Source: Phaeobacter sp. 11ANDIMAR09
GTDB lineage: Bacteria > Pseudomonadota > Alphaproteobacteria > Rhodobacterales > Rhodobacteraceae
Reading direction: 5' to 3'
Length of the DNA: 64,000 bases
NCBI RefSeq assembly: GCF_001294455.1
Contig: NZ_LIKT01000001.1
Location: forward strand, 62,001-126,000
In this document: positions 1 to 8,682 of the stretch, piece after piece
How positions within the stretch are numbered: the stretch's first letter is position 1
Layout: the number at the start of each line of letters is the position of its first letter
Program-made: the position numbers and the translations under genes
The notes under the pieces: model-generated
What the model was told of the DNA's origin: nothing
Seen by the model: only the letters and a program-made list of their open reading frames with translations
The model's database searches: none

Positions 1-83
1 TTGCGCCTTTTGGATCGCGGAACATCGCGCTTTTTTCGGCGTGTGAACGCGTGGTTGGTTGCTTAAATTTCAGGATATCTACT

Positions 84-899
84 TTGAAAATCGGCAATAT
101 TATTGGTGTGGTCTGCGTTCTTCTTGCAGCTGTCGCTGTTTACTAGCTCTTAACCCAAAAAAGCCCACAGGAACTGGCGCTGGATACCCTCCGGGATGCC
201 CACTGGGCCGCCGAAGGCGCAGATGTCGACATTCGACTGGAGGCCTGCCGATTGGATATTTCAATCCGGCAGGTTCAACCTAACGGCACTGGGCTGCGTC
301 GATCCCGTTTGGTCACCGAACTCTCCGACTTCCGCCAAGACACCGTAAATATCCTACCGACCAACGATGGACGCGCGATCCTGTCCTTAATACCCAAACC
401 AATTTCGAATCAGCAGCTTGCATCGGCTCAAAGGCTTTTGTCCAATATCCCATCCAGCATGCGAGACCAAAAGGGCCATACCCTGACGATGTTCCACAAT
501 GATGGCAGGGTGACGCAGAACAGCCCTCTCCCATCCGGGCAGGAAGGCCATTGGCCAAAGACCGATCTGCGCCGCCTCCTGGAGCAGCCAAATGGGAAAC
601 TCACCTTTCAGCTCAGAGCGCTTCTCCCCGATACAGAACCGGGACAGGCCGCAGCAGCAATTCAACCCCACAAGGACGCCCCTGCGCTCTTTGACTTTGT
701 ACAGGCCGTTGAAGCCGATTCAACACTTGTCGGCTATAGTTTCAATCTGATCTTCAACACAGAGACAGCCGCGCGCGACACCCTGATACTTGGCGGTTTG
801 GAGTTCCCCACCCAGGTCCGGTTTACAGTCGCCTCCGAAGACAGAGCCCGCGAAACTGCCAAAGCCCTGTTAGGATATAGTCACGCCAACTGCCGGTAA
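84..899 (+). pseudogene. Exported hypothetical protein interrupted by an in-frame TAG
   Basis: A TTG at 84, with AGGA at 72-75 in front, opens a frame whose first 20 codons read like a signal peptide (short basic start, then a hydrophobic run ending LLAAVAVY). The frame meets a TAG at 144-146 and then stays open in the same phase to the stop at 897-899. Codons between 147 and 252 look protein-like. If translation restarts at the TTG at 252, a 215-residue product without a signal peptide would result. I do not recognise the family. The arrangement suggests a nonsense mutation or a sequencing error in an exported protein; programmed readthrough is possible but unsupported. The next gene follows after 31 bases. 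Confidence 0.55.
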
Positions 900-930
900 G
901 ACTGCAGCCCTTCAGCGTTGAGGACCTGAG

Positions 931-1263
931 ATGATTTTGGAAATACGCCGCTACACCCTTCACCCTGGCCAGCGAGAGGCCTTTATAGACTTCTTTGAAG
1001 AGGTGAACCGCGCCGCCCTACGAGCGGCCGGCATGTTGGTTTTTGGGCCAATGCGCGATCTCGAAGACCCAGACAAAGTGCATTGGATCCGTGCTTTTGA
1101 AAGCCTGGAGCACCGCGATGCGGTCAAACAGGCCTTTTACGACGGCCCCATCTGGACGCAGGAGGTCGAGCCTCTGGTGATGCCGCTGATCGCCCATTTT
1201 GAGGCCTCCGTTGTGGAAACCACTAAGGGCTTTGAAGGGTTCAGAGAAACTCCCGATCTCTGA
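931..1263 (+). CDS. NIPSNAP family protein
   Basis: This 110-residue protein has the ferredoxin-like dimeric alpha/beta-barrel pattern of NIPSNAP proteins: an opening ILEIRRYTLHPG strand, the FIDFFEEV helix, the GMLVFGPMRDLEDPDKVHWIR strand pair typical of the family, and a closing FEASVVETT strand. Bacterial members are small cytoplasmic proteins of unsettled function, often found beside stress or catabolic genes. The ATG at 931 is the only sensible start. It lies 31 bases after the interrupted gene and is on the opposite strand to dapB, from which it is separated by a dispersed repeat. The family assignment is fairly secure; the function is unknown. Confidence 0.75.
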   Translation: MILEIRRYTLHPGQREAFIDFFEEVNRAALRAAGMLVFGPMRDLEDPDKVHWIRAFESLEHRDAVKQAFYDGPIWTQEVEPLVMPLIAHFEASVVETTKGFEGFRETPDL

Positions 1264-1303
1264 CAGCAGCGTGCAGCAACGGGCTCTCTAAAGCCCCTTG
1301 CCC

Positions 1304-1385
1304 ATCATCTTTCCAAAAATATTCCCGCCGGAGGCACACAGGCGGCTTTGCCGCCCAAGAACATGCGGCGCCCCAGCGGGGCGCC
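1304..1385. repeat. Dispersed intergenic repeat, copy A
   Basis: A 32-base core at 1304-1335 starts ATCATCTTTCC and ends GCCGGAGGC. Two perfect hairpins follow: GGCGGC-TTT-GCCGCC at 1341-1355 and GGCGCCCC-AGC-GGGGCGCC at 1367-1385. The core matches 32187-32218 at 30 of 32 bases and the first 21 bases match 40363-40383 at 20 of 21. The hairpins lie just after the dapB stop and could end its transcript. Confidence 0.75.
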
Positions 1386-1393
1386 TCCGGGCT

Positions 1394-2203
1394 TCAAAGC
1401 CCCAACACATCCAGCATGTCGTATTCGCCGGGCGCCTTGCCCTGCCCCCAAAGCGCAGCCTTTAGCGCGCCGCGGGCGAAGATGGCGCGGTCTGTCGCCA
1501 TATGGCGCAGCACGATGCGCTCGCCAGCCGCAGCAAACAACACGTCATGCTCGCCGACGATATCGCCACCGCGAATGGCGCTGAACCCGATATCGCCGCG
1601 TTTGCGTGCCCCCGTGATGCCATCGCGGCCAGAATCCGACACCTCCGCCAGTTTCACCCCTCGCCCCTCGGCGGCGGCCTCCCCCAGCATCAAGGCCGTG
1701 CCCGACGGCGCGTCCACCTTGTGGTGATGATGGGCTTCGATCACTTCGATGTCAAAATCCTCATCCAGCGCTGCGGCGACTTTTTTGGTCAGCTGTACCA
1801 GCAGGTTCACCCCCAGGCTCATATTGCCAGCCCGGATCAGAACCGCATGACGCGCCGCAGGTTCCAGCTGGGCGATCTGTTCCTCCGACATGCCGGTGGT
1901 GCCAATCACATGCACCGCCCGCGCCTGCGCCGCCAGCTTTGAAAACGCCAGCGTGGCTTCGGGAGAGGTGAAATCAATAACCGCCTGCGCTTTAGAAAAA
2001 GTCTCCAAAGGATCATCGGTGACCACCACCCCAATCTCGGCGCCACCCATGACGACGCCAAGATCCTGACCTACCCAGGCATGGCCTGCGCGCTCCACCG
2101 CGCCAACCAGTCGCGCCCTGTCGCTGTCCAGAACCGTCTTGATCAGCATCTGCCCCATGCGGCCAGAGGCCCCCGTAATTACGATGCCTGGTGTCTCACT
2201 CAT
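1394..2203 (-). CDS. dapB: 4-hydroxy-tetrahydrodipicolinate reductase
   Basis: DapB reduces 4-hydroxy-tetrahydrodipicolinate with NAD(P)H to tetrahydrodipicolinate in the diaminopimelate/lysine pathway, in the cytoplasm. The 269-residue length is standard. The nucleotide-binding loop GASGRMG is at residues 11-17, GTTG at 101-104, and the catalytic signature [15 protein letters not shown] spans about 156-170, with the histidine run and the lysine that act in hydride transfer and substrate binding. The C-terminal [11 protein letters not shown] segment is also typical. dapD, a later enzyme of the same pathway, lies far away at 61.4 kb, so lysine genes are not clustered. Transcription probably ends in the repeat hairpins at 1341-1385. 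Confidence 0.97.
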   Translation of the reverse strand: MSETPGIVITGASGRMGQMLIKTVLDSDRARLVGAVERAGHAWVGQDLGVVMGGAEIGVVVTDDPLETFSKAQAVIDFTSPEATLAFSKLAAQARAVHVIGTTGMSEEQIAQLEPAARHAVLIRAGNMSLGVNLLVQLTKKVAAALDEDFDIEVIEAHHHHKVDAPSGTALMLGEAAAEGRGVKLAEVSDSGRDGITGARKRGDIGFSAIRGGDIVGEHDVLFAAAGERIVLRHMATDRAIFARGALKAALWGQGKAPGEYDMLDVLGL

Positions 2204-2313
2204 TGCTGTGGTCCTCGCCGCTTGCTGGATGGATCGTTAAAAACTCTGCTGGTTTCCTCCTACCCGCTTGGCCATGACTTGGCAAAGGGCTGGTTTGGGC
2301 TTAGATCCAAGGT

Positions 2314-2709
2314 ATGGCAAAGAACAAATCTCCCGAGGGGCGTGCCCCCTCCCAACGGCAGCTGCGCGTCGGCGAGCTGATCCGCCGGACCCTGTCCGAA
2401 ATCCTGTCGCGCGGCGATCTGCATGATCCCGAGCTGAACCGTATGTCCGTCACTGTTGGCGAAGTCCGGGTCACCCCCGATCTGCGCATCGCCACGGCCT
2501 ATGTGCTGCCTCTGGGTGGCAAAGGCCAGGAGGATCTGCTGAAGCTTCTGGGCCGCAACAAATGGGAGCTGCGCACCCTGGCGGGCAAGAAGCTGGGGAT
2601 GAAATACACCCCCGATCTGCGCTTCCAGCTGGATCTCACCTATGATCAGATGGATGCCACCCGACGGATGCTGGAACAGGACGCGGTGCGCCGCGATATC
2701 GAGAGTTGA
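2314..2709 (+). CDS. rbfA: 30S ribosome-binding factor A
   Basis: RbfA is a KH-fold protein that binds the 30S subunit near helix 1 of 16S rRNA and helps late maturation, especially in the cold. This 131-residue protein has the expected features: [17 protein letters not shown] helix, the [21 protein letters not shown] strand region, and the closing [16 protein letters not shown]. It lacks the long C-terminal tail of some homologues. Its stop codon overlaps the TTG start of the next gene, which suggests translational coupling. In many bacteria rbfA, truB, rpsO and pnp form one cluster; here truB follows after two inserted genes. Confidence 0.95.
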   Translation: MAKNKSPEGRAPSQRQLRVGELIRRTLSEILSRGDLHDPELNRMSVTVGEVRVTPDLRIATAYVLPLGGKGQEDLLKLLGRNKWELRTLAGKKLGMKYTPDLRFQLDLTYDQMDATRRMLEQDAVRRDIES

Positions 2710-3449
2710 TCCGCCGGACCCTGATCCTGCTGGCGGCCCTCTGGGCCCTGCCTGCAGTTGGGTCCGATTCCGGCGCAGTCAGCTGCTCTGACCTCAGCTA
2801 CCAGGACAACCGCTACACGATCTGCGAAGTCGATGCGGCGCGGGCCCAGCTCAAGCTGTTTTTACGCGACGACAAGGAGCAGGTCTTTGGTCATTTCTCC
2901 AACATCGAGGATGCACTCAAGGCCGAGGGCAAAGACCTGATCTTTGCCACCAATGCCGGCATGTATCACGCCAACCGCGCCCCGGTGGGGCTCTATATCG
3001 AAGACGGCAAGCAGGAGATGCGGCTGATCCCCAATGCCGGGCCGGGCAACTTTGGTCTGCTGCCCAATGGGGTCTTCTGCCTGCGCCAGGGGCGCGCCGA
3101 TGTTTTTGAAACCCTGGCCTTTCGCGATGCGGGCATCAGCTGCACCTCGGCGACGCAATCCGGGCCGATGCTGGTAATCGACGGCGCGCTACATCCGCGG
3201 TTTTTGCCTGACTCCAGCTCCTATTACATCCGCAACGGCGTCGGCACCTCCGCCGATGGTACGCGCGTGGTCTTTGCCATCTCGCGCAATGCGGTCACCT
3301 TTCACCAATTCGGCAGCCTGTTCCGCGATCACCTAAAGCTGCCCAATGCGCTCTATTTTGATGGCAATATCTCGCGGCTGCATGCGCCCCAGATTGGGCG
3401 CAGTGACGCGGGTTTCATGATGGGCCCGGTGGTGGGCGTGGTAGAGTAG
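2706..3449 (+). CDS. Phosphodiester glycosidase-like (DUF2233) exported protein
   Basis: The TTG start at 2706 overlaps the rbfA stop by four bases (TTGA). The 247-residue product begins with a signal peptide ([19 protein letters not shown]). The mature part carries the DUF2233/NAGPA pattern: [22 protein letters not shown], the [10 protein letters not shown] segment, [10 protein letters not shown], and a closing [14 protein letters not shown]. The family includes enzymes that remove N-acetylglucosamine from phosphodiester-linked sugars. In gram-negative bacteria they are periplasmic and their substrates are mostly unknown, so a role in cell-envelope glycan metabolism is inference. Coupling to rbfA looks positional rather than functional. 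Confidence 0.8.
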   Translation: MIRRTLILLAALWALPAVGSDSGAVSCSDLSYQDNRYTICEVDAARAQLKLFLRDDKEQVFGHFSNIEDALKAEGKDLIFATNAGMYHANRAPVGLYIEDGKQEMRLIPNAGPGNFGLLPNGVFCLRQGRADVFETLAFRDAGISCTSATQSGPMLVIDGALHPRFLPDSSSYYIRNGVGTSADGTRVVFAISRNAVTFHQFGSLFRDHLKLPNALYFDGNISRLHAPQIGRSDAGFMMGPVVGVVE

Positions 3450-3465
3450 CCCCCAGCTGTCAAGG

Positions 3466-4371
3466 TCAGTTGACTGGCGGCACGCCGCGCGCCTCGAGCA
3501 GTTTGACATCAACATCTTCGCGCCGGGCGCCTGCACGGAATTCATCGTAATAAATGACATGTGTTGGCAGCGCGACGCCCCAGTCGTATTCGAAAGGCGT
3601 TGGCGAAGGGCTTCTGGAAGTGCCATCCTCGTGGCTCTGCGCAAAGGCTCTTGCCGCGGCCGGTGTCCGCCCTTTTTGCGCCAGATAGCGGCTGACAAAA
3701 CTATTGTAGATCCCGTACTTCAATCCCAGTTTGGGCCGCTTGTTGCGAAACTCTGCGGGCATAAAAGGTGTTTTGCGCTGACAAATCAGCTTGCCGTCTT
3801 TGAACAACTGAAAATAGCGCGCCTGCCCCTGATGCCCATAATGCGCGTAGATGGTGACATCTATCCAACGCCCCTTCCACGAGGCCATCGGCCCAATCCG
3901 ACATTTCTGCCCATCAGCCCACTGCAGATAGGGGGAATCGTTGTAGGTGATATGCCACATCGGCATCGACCACCCCTCAGCCTTGACTTGCCCCAACAGG
4001 GTATTCGCCCGCCCCAGGCTGACAAAATCATTGGGTATCAGTATCGAATAGCCATACCAAACCCCCTGCCCCGGCTTTGAAAACGCATTCTTGGGGCGCT
4101 CTTTCATCTCGACCCGCCCCCGATCGGTACTGCAGTCATCCCAGCCAGAGCTGCGACCACAATCACCATGGCGAATTTCGAACTGCTGCGCCCGCTCTCC
4201 ACGACGGGTCGGCTGTGACACCATCGCATGGCGATACCTTTGCCGGTGCGACAGATCCTCGATCTTGACGTTCCGCAAAACCGAATTGCGCAGGGGACGT
4301 TCCTTTGCCTGCAATAAATTAGGTGCGATCAGAGAAGCGACCGCCAGTAAAACGATGGAAAAATACTTCAT
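3466..4371 (-). CDS. Secreted polysaccharide lyase (heparin lyase I-like)
   Basis: This 301-residue protein starts with a signal peptide (MKYFSIVLLAVASLIAPNLLQA). The rest fits the Polysacc_lyase family (PF14099, PL-type jelly roll): an N-terminal RHAMVSQPTRRGERAQQFEIRHGDC region, VWYGYSILIPNDF, the QVKAEGWSMPMWHITY core, WIDVTIYAHYG, and YFQLFKDGKLI. Such proteins cleave uronic acid-containing polysaccharides, or occur in gene sets for making exopolysaccharide, and act in the periplasm or outside the cell. It is divergent from truB and transcribed against its rbfA-side neighbour, so it is a single insertion in a housekeeping cluster. The substrate cannot be told from the sequence. Confidence 0.75.
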   Translation of the reverse strand: MKYFSIVLLAVASLIAPNLLQAKERPLRNSVLRNVKIEDLSHRQRYRHAMVSQPTRRGERAQQFEIRHGDCGRSSGWDDCSTDRGRVEMKERPKNAFSKPGQGVWYGYSILIPNDFVSLGRANTLLGQVKAEGWSMPMWHITYNDSPYLQWADGQKCRIGPMASWKGRWIDVTIYAHYGHQGQARYFQLFKDGKLICQRKTPFMPAEFRNKRPKLGLKYGIYNSFVSRYLAQKGRTPAAARAFAQSHEDGTSRSPSPTPFEYDWGVALPTHVIYYDEFRAGARREDVDVKLLEARGVPPVN

Positions 4372-4489
4372 AAAAACCCCCTATAGGTGTGCACATGTCG
4401 AGCAGAGGAGATCCTGCACGTCAATAAAAATTGACAGCCTCTTGGCGATCCGCTAGGCCGCGCGCCTCACTTGGATTTGGGGAATGGGC

Positions 4490-5404
4490 ATGGCACGCAA
4501 ACGCAAAGGGCGCGATATTTCTGGTTGGCTGGTGGTGGACAAACCCGCCGGGCTGACCTCGACCGCTGTTGTGAACAAGGTACGCTGGGCGCTGGAAGCC
4601 AAGAAAGCTGGCCATGCAGGCACCCTGGATCCCGAAGCCACAGGGGTTCTGGCCATTGCTCTGGGCGAGGCGACCAAGACCGTTCCCTATATTACGGATG
4701 CGCTGAAGGCCTATACCTTTACCGTGCGCCTGGGGCAGGCCACCAATACCGATGACGCCGAAGGAGAGGTCATTGCCTCCAGCGAAGCGCGTCCCTCGGA
4801 TGATGAGATCAAAGAGGCACTGTCGCAGTTCATTGGCGATATCCAACAGATCCCGCCCAAGTTTTCCGCTGTGAAGATCGACGGACAACGCGCCTATAAA
4901 CTGGCCCGTGATGGCGATGAAGATTTTGAAATCCCCGCCCGCCCCCTTTGGGTCGAGGAACTGGTGCTGGTGGATCGTCCCGATGCCGATCATGTGGTGC
5001 TGGAGATGACCTGCGGCAAGGGCGGCTATGTCCGCTCCATCGCCCGTGATCTGGGCGCGGCTTTGGGCTGCCATGGCCATGTAAAAGTGCTGCGCCGTAT
5101 CTGGTCCGGCCCCTTTGATGCAGCGGATGGGCTCAGCCTTGATGAGGTGCTGCGCATGGAGCGGACACCCGAGCTCGACACGCATCTGCGCCCCCTGGAA
5201 GAGGGGTTGGCGGATCTGCCCGAGCTGAAATGCACCCCCGAGGGCGCGGTGCGCCTGCGCAATGGCAACCCCGGCATGGTGCTGGCCTCCACTCTGGAGT
5301 ACGGCGAAGAGGCCTGGGCTTCGATCAATGGTAATGCGGTCGCCGTAGGCATCTACAAGGCGGGTGAATTGCACCCCAGTCGGGTCTTTGTACAGCCTGA
5401 CTAA
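4490..5404 (+). CDS. truB: tRNA pseudouridine(55) synthase
   Basis: TruB converts U55 of the tRNA T-loop to pseudouridine. The catalytic aspartate sits in [14 protein letters not shown] (Asp47 counting from the ATG at 4490), preceded by [13 protein letters not shown]. Further family marks are [21 protein letters not shown] and the [13 protein letters not shown] segment. I prefer the ATG at 4490 (304 residues) to the one at 4484, because the GGGGA at 4478-4483 is then correctly spaced. The upstream neighbour is a divergent polysaccharide lyase. A DUF1643 protein follows on the same strand. Confidence 0.95.
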   Translation: MARKRKGRDISGWLVVDKPAGLTSTAVVNKVRWALEAKKAGHAGTLDPEATGVLAIALGEATKTVPYITDALKAYTFTVRLGQATNTDDAEGEVIASSEARPSDDEIKEALSQFIGDIQQIPPKFSAVKIDGQRAYKLARDGDEDFEIPARPLWVEELVLVDRPDADHVVLEMTCGKGGYVRSIARDLGAALGCHGHVKVLRRIWSGPFDAADGLSLDEVLRMERTPELDTHLRPLEEGLADLPELKCTPEGAVRLRNGNPGMVLASTLEYGEEAWASINGNAVAVGIYKAGELHPSRVFVQPD

Positions 5405-5476
5405 AGCCCTGTTTGGCTCACCTGGGCGCAAACGCCGGGCTTGCGTCCTGGCGGCGTGACTGGCAGGACGCAAGCC

Positions 5477-5983
5477 ATGATCACTCGCAGCCATACCAAG
5501 GGCGACGCTCCCTCCACCGCCGTCTATTCCGACTGCGAAACCTTTCGCTACAGTCTCACCCGGGTCTGGGATCCGGCCGGGAAGACGGTGATGTTTGTGA
5601 TGCTGAACCCCTCCAAGGCGACGGAGGTGCAGAATGACCCCACCATTGAACGCTGCGAACGACGCGCCCGCGCCCTTGGCTTTGGTGGCTTTCAGGCCAC
5701 CAATATCTTTGCCCTCCGCGCCACTGATCCCAAGGTCATGCGCCGCGCCGCCGATCCGGAAGGTCCCGACAATCAGGCCGCGATCCTGGCCGGTGTCGAT
5801 TGGGCCGATATGGTGATCTGTGCCTGGGGCACCCATGGCGCTCACCGCGACCAAGGCCCCAGCATCGAAACCCTGTTGCGCGGCCAGGGCGCTGTGCTGC
5901 ACCACCTGGGTCTCAGCAAGCACGGCCACCCTAAACATCCGCTCTATATTGCCTACAGCCAGCCTCCTCTGCCCTGGGATTAA
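5477..5983 (+). CDS. DUF1643 domain protein
   Basis: The 168-residue product (ATG at 5477, AGGA at 5465-5468) is a DUF1643 protein. Diagnostic blocks are FRYSLTRVWD, VMFVMLNPSKATEVQNDPTIERCERRA, GGFQATNIFALRATDP and MVICAWGTHG. The family is small, cytoplasmic and of unknown function; the invariant LNPS/ND/T-x-RC residues suggest a nucleic-acid or nucleotide substrate, but this is not established. It lies 72 bases after truB on the same strand. An in-frame ATG at 5441 would add 12 residues, but that extension does not look conserved. Confidence 0.8.
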   Translation: MITRSHTKGDAPSTAVYSDCETFRYSLTRVWDPAGKTVMFVMLNPSKATEVQNDPTIERCERRARALGFGGFQATNIFALRATDPKVMRRAADPEGPDNQAAILAGVDWADMVICAWGTHGAHRDQGPSIETLLRGQGAVLHHLGLSKHGHPKHPLYIAYSQPPLPWD

Positions 5984-6070
5984 CGTATTTTTTACGGGTC
6001 CGGATTTTGGAGAATCTTCCAACCCGTTGAAGTTTCCACGGAAAACCCGTTAACCGATGTTCCCTATTTG

Positions 6071-6091
6071 TTTGGATACAATTAATCCAAA
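6071..6091. promoter_or_regulatory. Inverted repeat upstream of the RTX gene
   Basis: TTTGGAT and ATCCAAA form perfect 7-base arms around ACAATTA, about 70 bases before the RTX start. The AT-rich setting differs from the surrounding DNA. Two AACCCGTT copies lie just upstream (around 6020-6050). It could be an operator for a dimeric regulator. No T-run follows, which argues against a terminator. Confidence 0.4.
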
Positions 6092-6159
6092 TATGGCAGA
6101 CTGATCACGAATTGACGGTTTGGGTCTGCTCCAATCCGGATCGGTTTTGGAGAGATGCA

Positions 6160-7275
6160 ATGTTGTGGATCGCAGGCCTGCTGGGTCTCATGGGAATAGG
6201 TGGCGCCGCCCTGTTGGATTTTGGGGAGGATATGCCAGCTGATGACGCCCAAACCACCGGAGATGGCCCGGATCCCAATGCTCCGGAAACCTCCACCGTC
6301 ATCCCCGCGGATGAATTCCTTGATAGCACCAGCAGCGGCACCGATCAGGGCCTCGAGCTTTGTGATTTCATCGACACGAATGAGGGGACAACCCCCGACT
6401 CCCCCGGAACGGGCGACAGCGGTACTGGCGGGCAGGTCATCTTTGATGGCGACCAGCTCACCGGGACTGAGACAGCAGATATCCTGGGCGGTGGTGACTT
6501 TGGCGACGAAATCGCCGGACGAGAAGGGAATGATCAGCTCAATGGCTATGGCGGCAATGATTCCATCGCTGGCGACGCAGGTGATGACAGCCTGCACGGC
6601 GACAGCGGCGACGACACCCTGAATGGCGGCAGTGGCGACGACCTGCTGCACGGGGAATACGGCGATGACAGCCTTGCCGGGGGGGCAGGTCACGACAGTC
6701 TCTATGGTCACTTTGGCGCTGATACCCTGATGGCGGGCGGAGGCGATGATCTGGCACATGCCGGCCAGGGCAACGATTCCCTGAACGGTGAGCACGGCAA
6801 TGACGCGCTGCATGGCAATGACGGCGATGACACTCTGCAGGGCGGCGCGGGCCAGGACAGCCTGTTTGGTGGGCTGGGAAATGATTTCGTCTGGGGCGCC
6901 GATGATGGGAGCGAACAGGACTATCTGAATGGGGGCGACGGCGACGACACCCTGGTTGCAGGCGGGGGCGATATCGTGACAGCCGGAGCGGGGGCAGATG
7001 CGATTTGGGCCGAAGATTTGGCTGCCAGCGGCGAGGCCGTGCAATTGATGGATTTTGACAGCACCGAAGATCAGCTGGTGGTGTTCTGGAATGCCAATAC
7101 CGAGTCCGAACCAGAAATTTCCGTCCAACCCGATGACGAGACCCCTGGCCAGCACATCATACGCGTCAACGGAACCGAGGTTCTGCGCGTCACTGGGGCC
7201 GCGGGGCTAAGCGCCGAGGACATCGCCCTGATGGATGCCTCAGCTGGTCTTCCAGCTCAGACTTCATCGAGTTGA
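6160..7275 (+). CDS. RTX calcium-binding repeat protein with hydrophobic N-terminus
   Basis: The chosen ATG at 6160 has GGAGAG at 6149-6154 and starts MLWIAGLLGLMGIGGAALLD, a hydrophobic stretch that could be an anchor or a signal. An acidic, Pro/Thr-rich linker covers residues 25-105. From about 107 to 280 there are roughly fifteen glycine- and aspartate-rich nonapeptides of the GGxGxDxLx type, which fold into a calcium-binding parallel beta-roll. A C-terminal domain of about 90 residues follows, containing VQLMDFDSTEDQLVVFW, a pattern seen at the end of many roseobacter RTX proteins. No enzymatic domain is visible and no type I secretion genes lie in the window, so its export route is open. 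Length is 371 residues. Confidence 0.85.
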   Translation: MLWIAGLLGLMGIGGAALLDFGEDMPADDAQTTGDGPDPNAPETSTVIPADEFLDSTSSGTDQGLELCDFIDTNEGTTPDSPGTGDSGTGGQVIFDGDQLTGTETADILGGGDFGDEIAGREGNDQLNGYGGNDSIAGDAGDDSLHGDSGDDTLNGGSGDDLLHGEYGDDSLAGGAGHDSLYGHFGADTLMAGGGDDLAHAGQGNDSLNGEHGNDALHGNDGDDTLQGGAGQDSLFGGLGNDFVWGADDGSEQDYLNGGDGDDTLVAGGGDIVTAGAGADAIWAEDLAASGEAVQLMDFDSTEDQLVVFWNANTESEPEISVQPDDETPGQHIIRVNGTEVLRVTGAAGLSAEDIALMDASAGLPAQTSSS

Positions 7276-7503
7276 TCGCTCGGATAGGTGTTTGGCGCGC
7301 GGGTGCCTGACGGGCTAGGCGGCTGGCCTATATCGGGGCTTTGATCTGCCAATGCAGTTCTTCTTTGCCTTTTCTAACAATACCGCCTATACGCCCGCAT
7401 CTGCCTCGGCTCCTCAACAGATTCGCGGTGGATTACTCCATGGGCCTGTGCTGGACGACATCCCGGCCTGTGCCATCACTCTAACCTTTTAAAGGAGACC
7501 CCG

Positions 7504-7773
7504 ATGTCGATCACAGCTGAAGAAAAAGCACGCTTGATGAAAGAATTCGCAACCAAAGAAGGCGACACTGGTTCGCCCGAAGTACAGGTTGCTATCCTCA
7601 CCTCGCGCATCAACACCCTGACCGAGCACTTCAAAACCCACAAGAAAGACAACCACGGTCGTCGTGGCCTTTTGAAAATGGTTGCTCTGCGTCGTAAGCT
7701 GCTGGACTACACCAAAGGCAAAGATGAGGCCCGTTACCAGGACCTGATCAAGCGTCTGGGCATCCGCCGCTAA
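7504..7773 (+). CDS. rpsO: 30S ribosomal protein S15
   Basis: S15 (89 residues, the usual length) binds the central domain of 16S rRNA early in 30S assembly. The signature [31 protein letters not shown] is present, as is the N-terminal [17 protein letters not shown]. The start has a strong AAAGGAGA site at 7491-7498. A perfect terminator follows at 7801-7830. In many bacteria rpsO is followed directly by pnp; here pnp is 4.7 kb further on. Confidence 0.98.
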   Translation: MSITAEEKARLMKEFATKEGDTGSPEVQVAILTSRINTLTEHFKTHKKDNHGRRGLLKMVALRRKLLDYTKGKDEARYQDLIKRLGIRR

Positions 7774-7800
7774 GAATACCCATCCTTTTGGGATGACCCA

Positions 7801-7830
7801 CGCCCGCTCAATCCTGAGCGGGCGTTTTTT
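7801..7830 (+). terminator. Rho-independent terminator of rpsO
   Basis: CGCCCGCTCA and TGAGCGGGCG form perfect 10-base arms with an ATCC loop, followed by TTTTTT. It lies 28 bases after the rpsO stop. Confidence 0.95.
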
Positions 7831-7913
7831 GTTGTTACAGTTTGACAGACCGGCTTGCATCACCTGGGATCGGCTCATAGAAAGAGATGATAGGTTATAA
7901 CATATGAGATTCC

Positions 7914-8195
7914 ATGCCGACCTCCTCTGCCCGCCCCCAGTCCACAGGCAATCTTGGTGAAACCGGCCTGAAACGCCGCAAACGCAACGAAGATCCCATG
8001 CAGACCTATGATCAATTGCCCCGCGATCTGCGACTGTGGATTCAAAGCGCGAAACTGCCCTGGTCGCCCGCGTCCTGCCGCCGTGTCTGGCAAAAGACCA
8101 AAGCCCGGGGTGACAGTCTTGAACAAACCCTAGCTAGTCTGGACCGGGCGGAAGCGGCAACGCTGGCACGCGGTATTGGACCGCGCCAGATCTGA
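7914..8195 (+). CDS. DUF6525-like small protein
   Basis: A 93-residue protein whose pattern (GNLGETGLKRRKRNEDPMQTYDQLP, then LRLWIQSAKLPWSPASCRRVWQKTKARG and a final LDRAEAATLARG) matches a small family I associate with Rhodobacteraceae, DUF6525. The middle block looks like a DNA- or RNA-binding helix pair with basic residues. Function is unknown. The start at 7914 has only a weak purine-rich stretch in front. It stands alone between the rpsO terminator and a long gap. The family name is from memory of the pattern, not a search. Confidence 0.6.
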   Translation: MPTSSARPQSTGNLGETGLKRRKRNEDPMQTYDQLPRDLRLWIQSAKLPWSPASCRRVWQKTKARGDSLEQTLASLDRAEAATLARGIGPRQI

Positions 8196-8682
8196 CAGAT
8201 CGCAAGGGGCTAAGGCGGATAGGTCCAGAGGTTAACCGACCTAAACCTTTGGATATTTCCCGCCCCTATCGCACCAGGTTTTCGCCTCTTGCATATCTTC
8301 GGCTGCACCGTGTCCTCCGCTAGTAAAGGTTGCACAGCAATCACGAGGACACGCATTTTGACCTTTTCAATTCTCTTGCACCGATCCATGGAGCGGGGCG
8401 ACTTCCAGCCTCTGACTTTGAACCGCGCCACATTCCAGCCAGGCCAAGTTCTTTCGCCCAACACCGCATCCGAACCAACACAACGGGCTGTGGCCCTGCA
8501 GGATTTTGCGCGTCAAAAGCCAACAGCAGCTGCGGATCCAGCCAGGGAAACGAGAGGATCCTCGTCGCTCCCTGGCATGCCCCCTAGGCCGTTTCAGGCA
8601 GAAACCGGTCAGGCAGCACCCCCCTTGCTGGACAACAGGATCACTCTGCCCCTTCGCGAGGCCTGCCAAGCCCTACCAGCGT
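8196..8682. other. Intergenic region with a possible structured element
   Basis: No convincing gene is seen in these 487 bases; the open frames on both strands look like chance. The one structured item is at 8310-8352: GTGTCCTC and GAGGACAC form perfect 8-base arms around a smaller stem, GGTTGC-ACA-GCAATC. It could belong to a small RNA or a regulator site. Confidence 0.4.

Noticed and set aside
59-283. Short plus-strand frame at the window start
   Set aside because: It is in a different phase from the signal-peptide-bearing frame and has no ribosome site or domain.
1866-1877. Artificial histidine tag in dapB
   Set aside because: The four-histidine run is part of the natural DapB active-site signature EAHHHHK.
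4421-6022. 533-codon open frame antisense to truB and the DUF1643 gene
   Set aside because: Shadow of two well-supported genes, with no start site or domain.
6480-6990. DNA tandem repeat or CRISPR-like array
   Set aside because: The periodicity comes from RTX nonapeptide codons inside one gene; the DNA units are diverged and there are no spacers.
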